Origin: Phycisphaerales bacterium
Lineage (GTDB): Bacteria > Planctomycetota > Phycisphaerae > Sedimentisphaerales > Anaerohalosphaeraceae
Reading direction: 5' to 3'
Assembly: GCA_011048645.1 (NCBI GenBank)
Contig: DSDR01000107.1
Location: 1 to 27,535 of the forward strand
DNA length: 27,535 nt
The notes beneath the pieces are model-generated. The model was not told the origin of the DNA. It was given only the letters and a program-made list of their open reading frames with translations, and ran no database searches. Both the position numbers and the translations under genes were made by a program. Below, in pieces: positions 1 to 7,467 of this stretch. The first letter of the stretch is position 1, and every line of letters starts with the position of its first letter.

Positions 1-1
1 C

Positions 2-781
2 GCTGAACTGATTCAACTGGCCAACGGCGATGTGTTATGTGCTTATCGGCTCGTCAGCGGCACAACCAAGACGCTGAAAGTCTCTCGCAGCGGCGACCGG
101 GCGGCAACGTGGCAACAGTGGTCCGAGATTGTCAGCAACACTGAAGGCGTGTGGGAGCCGCAGATTATCCAAAAAGACAACGGCCAATTGCTGGTGTTTT
201 ATGCGCAGGAAGCCGGCGCTGCGGGAACCGATCAGGTCATTGAGATGCAGCGTTCGGATGATCACGGCCGTTCGTGGCATTCACCGCAGGTCATTTCCCG
301 CACGTCCGGTTCGCGCGACGGGATGCCGGTGGCGACGATTCTGGCCAATGGCGACATCCTGCTCGTACTGGAAGGGCACGATATCGATCGCAACGGCCAA
401 TTTGTGACCTGGTCGATTCGCAGTCAGGACGGCGGACAGACGTGGGGGCCGCGTCAGAAGGTGTACGCCCCCCTTGATGTTCAGCATCGCGCTGTGGCGC
501 CTTATATTGCCGCGGTGGATGACGGACCGATTTTCGTGTCCTTTCAGACGGACGAACAGGCCGACGGAACCTATCAATTCGGCGTGGTCAGCAGCGCCGA
601 TGGCGGATTGACCTGGGCCGTTCAACCCAGGCCGTTTGCCCGAAATCTCAGCGAATCGTACCGTTGGAATTCACTGATGGCCGAGTCGTCGAATGTCCTG
701 GTCGCCGCGGCCAGCACATCGGGCGCAGGCCGACCCGCGATTAAGATCATCAAAGGCACAATCCGAACGGTATCGCACTAA
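2..781 (+). CDS. Sialidase / BNR-Asp-box propeller protein, 3' part only
   Basis: The reading frame is open from the first bases of the window to the TAA at 779-781, so the 5' end lies outside; the first ATG inside (position 32) is probably internal. The translated part has four Asp-box-type motifs with the S-x-D-x-G-x-T-W pattern: a degenerate one (SRSGDRAATW), then SDDHGRSW, SQDGGQTW and SSADGGLTW, spaced as blades of a six-bladed beta-propeller. This is typical of exo-alpha-sialidases and related BNR-repeat glycan hydrolases, which are usually secreted and release terminal sugars. The catalytic arginine triad and Asp/Tyr/Glu residues cannot be assigned safely from this fragment, and the signal peptide would be off-window. 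It could also be a non-sialidase propeller such as a sulfatase-associated protein. The fold is fairly sure, the substrate is not. Confidence 0.75.
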   Translation, partial: AELIQLANGDVLCAYRLVSGTTKTLKVSRSGDRAATWQQWSEIVSNTEGVWEPQIIQKDNGQLLVFYAQEAGAAGTDQVIEMQRSDDHGRSWHSPQVISRTSGSRDGMPVATILANGDILLVLEGHDIDRNGQFVTWSIRSQDGGQTWGPRQKVYAPLDVQHRAVAPYIAAVDDGPIFVSFQTDEQADGTYQFGVVSSADGGLTWAVQPRPFARNLSESYRWNSLMAESSNVLVAAASTSGAGRPAIKIIKGTIRTVSH

Positions 782-923
782 CAGGCGTTTTCAGGCTGCT
801 GATTTCTGCAAGATTGACAATCCCCATCCATCGCTGTTTATCACCATTCGTCACTATTGACTCATTCATTGACCAGGGCGGCGCCTTTGCGCGCAGCGTG
901 TGGGTGCGCAGAGTCGATCGATT

Positions 924-944
924 ATTGACGATTGACTATTGATT
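924..944 (+). repeat. Imperfect heptamer run ATTGACG/ATTGACT/ATTGATT
   Basis: Three consecutive heptamers of the form ATTGA(C/T)(G/T) lie at 924-944, followed by a partial ATTGG. A related stretch (ATTGACTCATTCATTGACC) sits at 856-874, and the roughly 50 bases between are G/C-rich with a TGCGC/GCGCA inverted repeat (888-892 with 906-910). The organisation (A/T heptamer arm, G/C core, A/T heptamer arm) resembles the longer element at 4577-4754. It supplies several -35-like hexamers to the dnaE promoter region. Confidence 0.5.
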
Positions 945-966
945 ATTGGGCGGTCGATGGTAGGAT
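939..966 (+). promoter_or_regulatory. Candidate sigma70-type promoter of dnaE
   Basis: TTGATT at 939-944 and TAGGAT at 961-966 are separated by 16 nt, about 45 nt before the dnaE start. The match is moderate (4/6 in each box), and neighbouring TTGACG/TTGACT copies in the heptamer run make the -35 assignment ambiguous. A TGGAG ribosome binding site follows at 1001-1005. Confidence 0.35.
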
Positions 967-1010
967 AGAGCGGGTGATTTATTCTTGTTTTTGAATTTTG
1001 TGGAGATTTT

Positions 1011-4000
1011 ATGGAAGGATTTGTACACCTTCATTTGCATACGCAATATTCCCTGTTGGACGGTGCGATTCAGGCCGAGCGGCTCTTTAACCGCTGCAAG
1101 GAGCTGGGGATGGCCTCGGCGGCGATCACGGATCACGGCAATCTGTTCGGTGCGGTTGATTTTTACGTCAAGGCCAAAGCCGCCGGCATCAAGCCCATTT
1201 TGGGGATGGAGGCCTACATCGCCCCGGAGAGCCGCTTTGAACGGCAAAAAGGCGGCGGCGTCAAAGAAAACGCCTATCACCTGCTGCTGTTGGCCGAAAA
1301 CCTGACCGGCTATCGCAACTTAATGAAGCTTAGCAGTCTGGGCTTTATCGAGGGCTTTTATTATCGCCCGCGCATCGACAAGGAGTTACTGGCCGAGCTG
1401 AACGACGGGCTGATCTGCACGACCGCCTGTATTGCCGGTGAAGTGCCGGCCGCGCTGAAGCGGCACGATATGGCCGCGGCTGAAAAGGCGGTCGATGAAT
1501 ACCTCAAAATTTTCGGTCCCGAACGCTTCTTTCTCGAAATTCAGCAGCACGACGGCGACGACAGTCCCCACGTGCGGCCGATGATGATCGACCTGGCCCA
1601 ACGCAAGGGCGTCGGTCTGGTGGCGACCAACGATGTGCATTTTCTCAACGCTGACGATTTTGAGGCGCACAACGCGCTGTGCTGCATCAGCACCGGCAAG
1701 AAGGTGAACGACCCGGACCGGATGACGTACCCGCCGAGCGTCTATCTGAAAAGTCCCGACGAAATGCGCTCGATGTTTACCGATGTGCCCGAAGCGTGCG
1801 ACAACACCCTGCGGATTGCCGAGCGCTGCAACGTCGAATTGGATTTGACCAGCCGCCATGCGCCGGTCTATACACCCGATAACGGCCAAACCGCCGAGGA
1901 CTATCTGCGCGATTTGGTCTATCAGGGCGCCAAAAAACTGTACGGCAAAATCACCGACGCCGTCCGCGAACGCATCGAACGCGAGCTGGAGGTCATTATC
2001 GGCAAGGGCTTTGCCAGTTATTTTTTAATTGTCTGGGATGTGTGCAACTATGCCCGCGGCAATAACATCCCCGTCGGCGCCAGAGGCAGCGCCGTCGGTA
2101 CGGTCGTGGGCTATTGTCTGGGCATCTGCGATGTCGATCCGATTCATTACGATTTGCTGTTTGAGCGGTTTATGGATCCGGAACGAAACGAAATGCCCGA
2201 TATCGACATTGACATCTGTCAGGACAGCCGCCCGCGGACACTCGAATATGTTCGCAAAAAATACGGCCAGATCGCCCAGATCATCACCTTCGGCACGATG
2301 AAGGCCAAAGCCGTCATCCGCGACGTCTGCCGTGTGCTGGATGTGCCGCTGGCCGAGGCCGACCGCCTGGCCAAGCTGGTGCCCAATGAATTGAAAATGA
2401 CCCTCGACAAGGCCCTTCAGGTCGAGCCGGACTTGAAAAAAGCCTACGACGAAAACGAACTGACCCGCCGCGTCATTGACATCGGTCGCCGTCTCGAAGG
2501 GCTGGCCCGTCATGCCTCGGTGCACGCCTGCGGCGTCGTCATCGCCGATGAACCGCTGACTCATTTCCTGCCGCTGTACAAGCAGGCCAACTCCGACGAC
2601 ATCATCACCCAGTTCGAAGGCCCGACGGTCGAAAAGGTCGGTTTGCTGAAGATGGACTTTCTGGGTCTTAAGACGCTCAGCATCATCCAGCGGGCGCTGG
2701 ATTTAATCAAAGACGTCCACGGCAAGACCATCGACATCGAAAAAATCGACATCACCGACCAGACCGTATTTCGCGACATCTTCGGCGCCGGTCGCACCAA
2801 GGGTGTTTTTCAGTTTGAATCCGGCGGGATGCAGGATTTGCTGATGAAACTTCGCCCCGACCGGCTGGAAGATCTCATCGCCGCCAACGCCCTCTATCGC
2901 CCCGGTCCGATGGCGCTGATCCCCGACTACATCGACCGCAAGCACGGCGCCAAATGGGATGTGCCGCACCCGATTATGCGCGAGGTGCTTGAAGAGACCT
3001 TCGGCATTATGGTCTATCAGGAGCAGGTGATGCGGATCTGCAATCGGCTCGGCGACATCCCGCTGCGTCAGGCCTATGCCCTGATTAAAGCCATCGGCAA
3101 AAAGAAGCTGGATGTGATCGCCGCCGAGAAGAAACGTTTTGTTGAAGGCTGTATCAAAAAAGGCCTCAAAGAAAAACAGGCCGAGGACATCTTCGACCTG
3201 ATCGAAAAATTTGCCGGCTACGGTTTCAACAAAAGCCACGCCACCCGCTACTCATTCGTCGCCTACCAAACCGCCTGGCTGAAGGCCTATTATCCGGTCG
3301 AATATATGGCCGCCTTGCTGACCTATGAAATGGCAAGCACCGACAAGGTCGTCGAATACATTGGCGAGTGTCGCGAGATGGGTATAGACGTGCTGCCGCC
3401 GGACATCAACGACAGCTTTGTCGATTTTACCGTCATCTATGATCGTGAGCACGGCCGACAGGACAAAAAAGGCGTTATTCGCTTCGGGCTGGCCGCGGTC
3501 AAAGGCGTCGGCGAAAAGGCCGTCGAACAGATCATTGCCGCGCGGGAAAAAATCGGACGATTCAAAAATCTGTTTCATTTCTGCGAGAACGTCGATCTGC
3601 GTGCGGTCAACAAACAAGTACTCGAAGCGCTCATCAAGGCCGGTGCATTTGACAATCTCGGCGGAAGTCGCGCCCAGATGATGGCCGGACTGGAATCGGC
3701 GATGCAGGTCGGCGCATCAATGCAGGCCGACGCCCAGAGCGGCCAGATGAATTTCTTCGCCGCCGGTTTGGGTCAGGACGATGACAGCGCCGCGCCCGCT
3801 CTGCCCGATGTGCCCGCCTGGCCGGAGACCCAGATGCTGACCTATGAAAAAGAGGTGCTCGGCTTTTACGTCACCAGCAATCCGCTCAGCAAGCACGCCG
3901 ATCTAATCGACGCTTATTCGACGCTGCACACCAGCCAGCTCAGCAACAAACACGAAGGCCGCGAGGTCGTCATCGGTGGGATGATCACCAGAATCCGCAA

Positions 4001-4475
4001 CATCGTCACCAAAAACGGACGCAACGCCGGCGCCAAAATGGCGGTTCTTGAACTGGAAGATTTGCAGGGCAAATGTGAGGTGGTCCTGTTTCCCAGGACG
4101 CTCGAAAAATTCGGGCATTTAATGGAAGTGGACAACGTCGTCTTCGTCCGCGGCAAGGTCGATTGCAAACGCGAAACGCCCAACCTGCTTTGTGAAGAGC
4201 TGTACGCCCTTGAAGAGGTGACCGACAATCTGGCCGCGCGGGTCTGGATTCGCCTGCTGTCGCTGAACATCACCGAGGAAAAGATCGGCCAGATTGCCTC
4301 GCTGTGCCGGAGCCATCGCGGCAAAAGCCCCGTCCAAATCAGCATCCAGACCGCCGGCGGCTGGCGAATCGTCGCCGTGGCCGACAAAAGCCTCAGCGTG
4401 CGGGCCGATGTGGACTTCTGCCGCAAAATCGGCGCCGTCGTCGGCCGTGAAAACGTCGAACTGATGCGCAACTGA
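1011..4475 (+). CDS. dnaE: DNA polymerase III alpha subunit
   Basis: Replicative polymerase catalytic subunit, 1154 residues, normal length for the DnaE1 type. The N-terminal PHP domain opens with H6-L-H8-L-H10 and has D41-H42 and E67, so its metal-site residues look largely retained. The polymerase palm carries the acidic motif at residues 396-403 (P-D-I-D-I-D-I-C), with D399 and D401 equivalent to the first two catalytic aspartates of E. coli DnaE. The third is D549 in KMDFLGL. A helix-hairpin-helix region (about 815-860, with GLAAVKGVGEKA) and a C-terminal OB fold (about 980-1060) follow. The start is supported by TGGAG six nucleotides upstream. It acts in the cytoplasm in the replisome and stands alone, with no operon partner on either side. 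The C-terminal tail after the OB fold is short, so the tau-binding region may differ from the E. coli one. Confidence 0.97.
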   Translation: MEGFVHLHLHTQYSLLDGAIQAERLFNRCKELGMASAAITDHGNLFGAVDFYVKAKAAGIKPILGMEAYIAPESRFERQKGGGVKENAYHLLLLAENLTGYRNLMKLSSLGFIEGFYYRPRIDKELLAELNDGLICTTACIAGEVPAALKRHDMAAAEKAVDEYLKIFGPERFFLEIQQHDGDDSPHVRPMMIDLAQRKGVGLVATNDVHFLNADDFEAHNALCCISTGKKVNDPDRMTYPPSVYLKSPDEMRSMFTDVPEACDNTLRIAERCNVELDLTSRHAPVYTPDNGQTAEDYLRDLVYQGAKKLYGKITDAVRERIERELEVIIGKGFASYFLIVWDVCNYARGNNIPVGARGSAVGTVVGYCLGICDVDPIHYDLLFERFMDPERNEMPDIDIDICQDSRPRTLEYVRKKYGQIAQIITFGTMKAKAVIRDVCRVLDVPLAEADRLAKLVPNELKMTLDKALQVEPDLKKAYDENELTRRVIDIGRRLEGLARHASVHACGVVIADEPLTHFLPLYKQANSDDIITQFEGPTVEKVGLLKMDFLGLKTLSIIQRALDLIKDVHGKTIDIEKIDITDQTVFRDIFGAGRTKGVFQFESGGMQDLLMKLRPDRLEDLIAANALYRPGPMALIPDYIDRKHGAKWDVPHPIMREVLEETFGIMVYQEQVMRICNRLGDIPLRQAYALIKAIGKKKLDVIAAEKKRFVEGCIKKGLKEKQAEDIFDLIEKFAGYGFNKSHATRYSFVAYQTAWLKAYYPVEYMAALLTYEMASTDKVVEYIGECREMGIDVLPPDINDSFVDFTVIYDREHGRQDKKGVIRFGLAAVKGVGEKAVEQIIAAREKIGRFKNLFHFCENVDLRAVNKQVLEALIKAGAFDNLGGSRAQMMAGLESAMQVGASMQADAQSGQMNFFAAGLGQDDDSAAPALPDVPAWPETQMLTYEKEVLGFYVTSNPLSKHADLIDAYSTLHTSQLSNKHEGREVVIGGMITRIRNIVTKNGRNAGAKMAVLELEDLQGKCEVVLFPRTLEKFGHLMEVDNVVFVRGKVDCKRETPNLLCEELYALEEVTDNLAARVWIRLLSLNITEEKIGQIASLCRSHRGKSPVQISIQTAGGWRIVAVADKSLSVRADVDFCRKIGAVVGRENVELMRN

Positions 4476-4576
4476 AAACCCATGACGGTGTAGGTTGCAG
4501 CATGTTCCCATTATGAGTACTACAGCGCAGGTTTATTCCTGTTGAATTAACATAACGACTTTCTGCGTAGCAAGTT

Positions 4577-4754
4577 ATATCAAATATCAAATATCAAATA
4601 TCAAAAAGCAAAAATCAAAATGAAATTGCTGTCCGACAGCCTGCCCGCTCAGGCGACATTGCCAATTCACGGCACCGATGGGGATATTCTGCCGGTACAT
4701 CGCTCTTTTTGAAATTTGATGTGTGATTTTGCATTTTGATTTTTAATCTTTGAT
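4577..4754. repeat. A/T-rich inverted-repeat intergenic element with 4x ATATCAA
   Basis: Four perfect tandem copies of ATATCAA occupy 4577-4604 and run into an A-rich arm ending near 4625. A G/C-rich core of about 80 bases follows (it includes the near-palindrome GCTGTC-C-GACAGC). A second A/T-rich arm spans about 4706-4754. The reverse complement of the right arm (ATCAAAGATTAAAAATCAAA) matches the left arm (ATCAAAAAGCAAAAATCAAA) with few mismatches. No ORF or transposase is present, so it is a non-autonomous or structural repeat, not an IS. A/T-rich spacer repeats of this look are, from general recollection, frequent in planctomycete-type genomes; copy number cannot be judged here. Confidence 0.6.
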
Positions 4755-4807
4755 TCCGCGACATTAACGCGGATTCTCAGCATACGTTGCGCTGCTACAG
4801 CGAGTGT

Positions 4808-4836
4808 TTGATTTTTATCTAACTTTCTGCTATAAT
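4808..4836 (+). promoter_or_regulatory. Strong sigma70-type promoter of the TerL-like gene
   Basis: TTGATT (4808-4813) and a perfect TATAAT (4831-4836) are separated by the ideal 17 nt. Transcription would begin near 4842-4844, exactly at the first base-paired segment of the leader, about 105 nt before the start codon. Confidence 0.7.
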
Positions 4837-4841
4837 ACCCG

Positions 4842-4928
4842 CCGGTTCGGGGGTGAACCGGTGGGTTTGCCCTTGATAGGGTATAAAAGGAGCCGTATTG
4901 CCGGCATCTTGCCGGCCAATCAACCCAC
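4842..4928 (+). promoter_or_regulatory. Folded 5' leader: hairpin plus three-way junction
   Basis: Four helices can be drawn by eye. P0: CCGGTTC (4842-4848) with GAACCGG (4855-4861), loop GGGGGT. P1: GTGGGTT (4861-4867) with AACCCAC (4922-4928). Inside P1, P2: TGCCCT (4868-4873) with AGGGTA (4878-4883), loop TGAT, one G-U pair. P3: ATTGCCGGC (4897-4905) with GCCGGC-C-CAAT (4911-4920), one bulged C. The P2-P3 linker holds a decoy AAAAGGAG (4886-4892 region). The true Shine-Dalgarno AAAGGAG (4933-4939) lies just outside P1. No known riboswitch class is recognised. P3 resembles the G/C-rich hairpin repeats common in such genomes, so part of the fold may be a repeat insertion. Confidence 0.5.
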
Positions 4929-4946
4929 ACAGAAAGGAGCAGCTCG

Positions 4947-6437
4947 ATGTCAACACAGTCCGTCCCCCTTGTTGATCCTACCGCTTCTGCTGCTGCAGAG
5001 GTCTGGAAGCGATTGCGTCAGCACCGGCCAACCACGCGTCGGCAATTATGGCGCTATATGCGGGTCTTTTTCAAGCTGTCCGTGCCGAATAGCCGCATCT
5101 GTCCGGGCCACAGCAGCCCGATGGATTATCTCTGGCACACCTACAACGCCGATTTTGCCGTCTCGCCCCCGGCCAACGGGGATTGTCTGGTCTGGGCCAA
5201 TCGCGGCGGCGGCAAGACACAACTCGCAGCCGCGGCCACCGTTCTGGAAGGTCTGTTCAAGCCCGCCTGTCAAACACGGATGCTGGCCGGTTCGCTTGAC
5301 CAGGCCCATCGAATGTATGATTACTTCGCCGCGTTTGTGCAATCCGGCTTTGAAGATTGTCTTGACGGCAGACTGTTGTCGCAATCCTGTCGATTCAAAA
5401 ACGGTGCAACCGTTGAAGTCTTGCCGCAGTCCGCCGCGGCTATTCGCGGACGACATATCCACAAACTCCGCTGCGACGAAATGGAACTGCTTGATGACCA
5501 GATGCTGGCGGCGGCTCAATTTGTCACCCGCAGCGAACGCGGCCTGCACGGAGCGATGGAGATGTTCAGCACGATGCATCGTCCCTATGGCCTGATGCAG
5601 CGCCTCGTGGAACAGGCCGAGCGCATCGGTATGCCGATGTTTCGCTGGTGCGTCTGGGAAGTCATTGAACGCTGTCCGCCGGAGCGAAGCTGCAGCCGCT
5701 GTCCGCTGTCCGAAGATTGTCGCGGCGTTGCCCGTCGGGCCGACGGGTACTTGGCCATTGACGACTGCATCAGTCAAATGCGGCGTTCCAGTCGGGCGGG
5801 GTTTGAGGCCGAGATGCTTTGCCTGCGGCCCAGTCTTGAAAACGCCGTCTTTGCCGAGTTTGATCCGACCGTGCATGTCGCGCCGGTGGACTATCAATCG
5901 ACGCGACCGCTGTATCGCGCGATTGATTTCGGGTTTGTCAATCCGTTTGTGTGCCTTTGGATTCAGACCGATGAAGAAGGCCGTGTGTTTGTGATCGATG
6001 AATATGTCCGCCGCCGCAAAACCATTGCCGAGCACGCCGCTTATATCAAGGCGCACACACCCTGTGCCGAAGCACACGTCGCCGGCACGTTTTGCGATCC
6101 GGCCGGGGCCGGACGCAGCGACATCACCGGCACCGCCGCCGTTCACGAATTGGCCGCAGCCGGCATTCGTGCGACCTGGCGCAAAAGTCGCATCCTCGAA
6201 GGCATTGAAAAGATCCGCGTGGCGCTACGCAACGGCGACGGAACCGGACACCTGATCATCGCGCCGCGCTGTGCGCGCCTGATTGAGGCGCTGCGGTGCT
6301 ACCATTATCCGGCGTCTCATACCGGCCTAACGGAACTGCCCGAAAAAGACGGCCTGTACGATCATCCCATCGACGCGCTGCGCTATTTCTTCGTCAATAT
6401 CGCCCGTGCCGCGCCGCCTCACAAGAGCCGCTACTGA
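4947..6437 (+). CDS. Solo phage-type terminase large subunit (TerL-like ATPase-nuclease)
   Basis: 496 residues with both TerL domains. The ATPase has a Walker A of the terminase form (R86-GGG-K90-T91), Walker B L-R-C-D177-E178, and a coupling motif F-S208-T209. The C-terminal RNase H-like nuclease has D327 in AIDFG, D351/E352, D384 in FCDPAG, and the closing D472-H-P-I-D476-ALRYFF typical of TerL. A cysteine cluster C243-x5-C249-x2-C252-x5-C258 between the domains could bind zinc. The active-site residues look intact, so it should not be called a pseudogene. The start is fixed by AAAGGAG seven nucleotides upstream. TerL normally drives DNA into phage capsids and cuts it, but no small terminase, portal, protease or capsid gene is in the window; neighbours are dnaE and a convergent YbaK gene. 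Likely a domesticated or stand-alone TerL; its role is unknown. Confidence 0.82.
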   Translation: MSTQSVPLVDPTASAAAEVWKRLRQHRPTTRRQLWRYMRVFFKLSVPNSRICPGHSSPMDYLWHTYNADFAVSPPANGDCLVWANRGGGKTQLAAAATVLEGLFKPACQTRMLAGSLDQAHRMYDYFAAFVQSGFEDCLDGRLLSQSCRFKNGATVEVLPQSAAAIRGRHIHKLRCDEMELLDDQMLAAAQFVTRSERGLHGAMEMFSTMHRPYGLMQRLVEQAERIGMPMFRWCVWEVIERCPPERSCSRCPLSEDCRGVARRADGYLAIDDCISQMRRSSRAGFEAEMLCLRPSLENAVFAEFDPTVHVAPVDYQSTRPLYRAIDFGFVNPFVCLWIQTDEEGRVFVIDEYVRRRKTIAEHAAYIKAHTPCAEAHVAGTFCDPAGAGRSDITGTAAVHELAAAGIRATWRKSRILEGIEKIRVALRNGDGTGHLIIAPRCARLIEALRCYHYPASHTGLTELPEKDGLYDHPIDALRYFFVNIARAAPPHKSRY

Positions 6438-6487
6438 GAACAAGCCGCCCGGGCTGTCCGTTGCGTTAACAGGGCAGGTCCCGTTGT

Positions 6488-7009
6488 TTACATCATAAAC
6501 GGATCGTAAAAGAACGGATCCAGCGGCAGGGATTCAATCTCGTCCAGCGCCTCCGGATAGCTGAACTTCAAGACCGTCGGCTTAGCCAGACGTTTGTAAT
6601 CGGCCATTGCCATCCGAATGGCGCGGTCATGGCGGCCGGCGCAGAAGACAATCTCTTTGTCTTTGGCAAGGCTCTTGTCCATCAGCGTCGGCAGATTGTA
6701 CAGCTCGCCGAACGGCGGCTCGGCTCCGACTTCGGCGTCGGCAAACAGCGACTCCATCTCGCTTTCGGTTGCCAGACGCACGTACCGCACCTCAAGATGC
6801 TGCTGAAGCGCATACAAATTGACCTTGCGGTCGGCCGGCAGGACACACAGATAAAAGCGGTCGTTGTCCGCTCGCACAACCACCGTTTTGGCGACCTGCT
6901 GAGGCGGCACGTGCTCGACGGTCGCCAACTGCCCGGCGGTATAAACCGGTTCATGCTCGCTGACCTGAAACGCATATCCCCGGCCGCTGAGATACTCCTG
7001 AACGTTCAT
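6488..7009 (-). CDS. YbaK/EbsC/ProX-type aminoacyl-tRNA deacylase
   Basis: 173 residues. The protein matches the YbaK/ProX editing-domain pattern: V-V-V-R-A-D near residue 45, then LCVLPADRKVNL, then GAEPPFG and LMDKSL in the substrate pocket region. Members hydrolyse mischarged tRNAs (Ala-tRNAPro, Cys-tRNAPro or similar) in trans in the cytoplasm. The exact specificity cannot be told from sequence alone, and the family lysine appears to be the K of DRKVNL. A TTG six nucleotides earlier (7015) is in frame, but the ATG at 7009 has GGGAGA (7017-7022) at a 7-nt spacing and is preferred. The gene is convergent with the TerL-like gene, with only 50 nt between the stops; a weak hairpin AACAGGG/CCCGTT (6468-6485) is the only terminator candidate there. 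Confidence 0.85.
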   Translation of the reverse strand: MNVQEYLSGRGYAFQVSEHEPVYTAGQLATVEHVPPQQVAKTVVVRADNDRFYLCVLPADRKVNLYALQQHLEVRYVRLATESEMESLFADAEVGAEPPFGELYNLPTLMDKSLAKDKEIVFCAGRHDRAIRMAMADYKRLAKPTVLKFSYPEALDEIESLPLDPFFYDPFMM

Positions 7010-7083
7010 AGACAAATCTCCCGTTTTCAGTTAAGCGTTATATAGCCATTTGGCCTCCTGCCGCTCAACGGTGCACGCTGTGC

Positions 7084-7305
7084 TTACCACATATAAGGAT
7101 ACAGCGGGTAGCCGTAGGGCGGCGGGGTCATTCCATTATTCGGTTTTACCACAAAACTGAGAATCAGCATCAGCGCGACCAATACCGTGATTACCAGCGC
7201 AGCCCAAAACCGTGGATCGTGGACCAGCCGGCGAAGGTGCAGGCTCAAGGTGTGCCGGTCGGGCCAGTGCCAATGCCGTAAATGGAGTCCATGCATCGTC
7301 ATCAT
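7084..7305 (-). CDS. Small single-TM membrane protein, unknown function
   Basis: About 73 residues. A His/Arg-rich, basic N-terminus (HGLHLRHWHWPDRH) is followed by one hydrophobic helix (FWAALVITVLVALMLILSFVV) and a short Pro/Tyr-rich tail (PPPYGYPLYPYMW). The positive-inside rule predicts an N-in orientation with the tail outside. Two adjacent ATGs (7305 and 7302) follow AAAGG (7310-7314); an in-frame TTG at 7317 overlaps that binding site and is less likely. The gene lies 74 nt upstream of the YbaK gene on the same strand and may share its transcript. No family is recognised. Confidence 0.55.
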   Translation of the reverse strand: MMTMHGLHLRHWHWPDRHTLSLHLRRLVHDPRFWAALVITVLVALMLILSFVVKPNNGMTPPPYGYPLYPYMW

Positions 7306-7398
7306 CCGACCTTTCAACTGAACTGCTTTTCGTAACCCGTATTTTATACTACGCCTGAAAAAAAGGCAAGTTGGTGTTTTCTCCGGGAAAAACAGACG

Positions 7399-7427
7399 TT
7401 GCCTGGCAGGACGTTCAATGGTATAAT
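7399..7427 (+). promoter_or_regulatory. Sigma70-type promoter of tyrS
   Basis: TTGCCT (7399-7404), a 17-nt spacer and a perfect TATAAT (7422-7427) lie 41 nt upstream of the tyrS ATG. The promoter also rules out the longer upstream start of the same frame at 7399. The short leader leaves no room for a T-box. Confidence 0.65.
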
Positions 7428-7467
7428 CCGGTCTTTTACTGATATATATAGTTTTGGATGGACAATT

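Larger units (their letters stand above)
4476..4946. other. 471-nt spacer between dnaE and the TerL-like gene
   Basis: No protein gene is supported here. The first 100 bases show no strong hairpin that would end dnaE transcription. Then come the A/T-rich inverted-repeat element (4577-4754), a small hairpin TCCGCG/CGCGGA (4755-4760 with 4768-4773), a strong promoter (4808-4836) and a folded leader (4842-4928). An open frame running from 4804 into the next gene is a shadow of the real frame. Confidence 0.8.

Noticed and set aside
4577..4604. CRISPR-like repeat from the ATATCAA array
   Set aside because: The copies are directly adjacent 7-mers without spacers, and no cas gene is present.
4804..5595. 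Open frame through the leader into the TerL-like gene
   Set aside because: It runs in another frame over a clear promoter, leader and coding region. Its RIAGILPA segment is just a read-through of the G/C hairpin repeat.
5046..6146. 366-codon open frame antisense to the TerL-like gene
   Set aside because: It lies wholly within the terminase gene, has no ribosome binding site or known motif, and mirrors the third-position G/C bias of the true gene.
4476..6487. Prophage or integrated phage island
   Set aside because: Only the terminase is phage-like. No integrase, portal, capsid, lysis gene or att repeat is present, and flanking genes are housekeeping.
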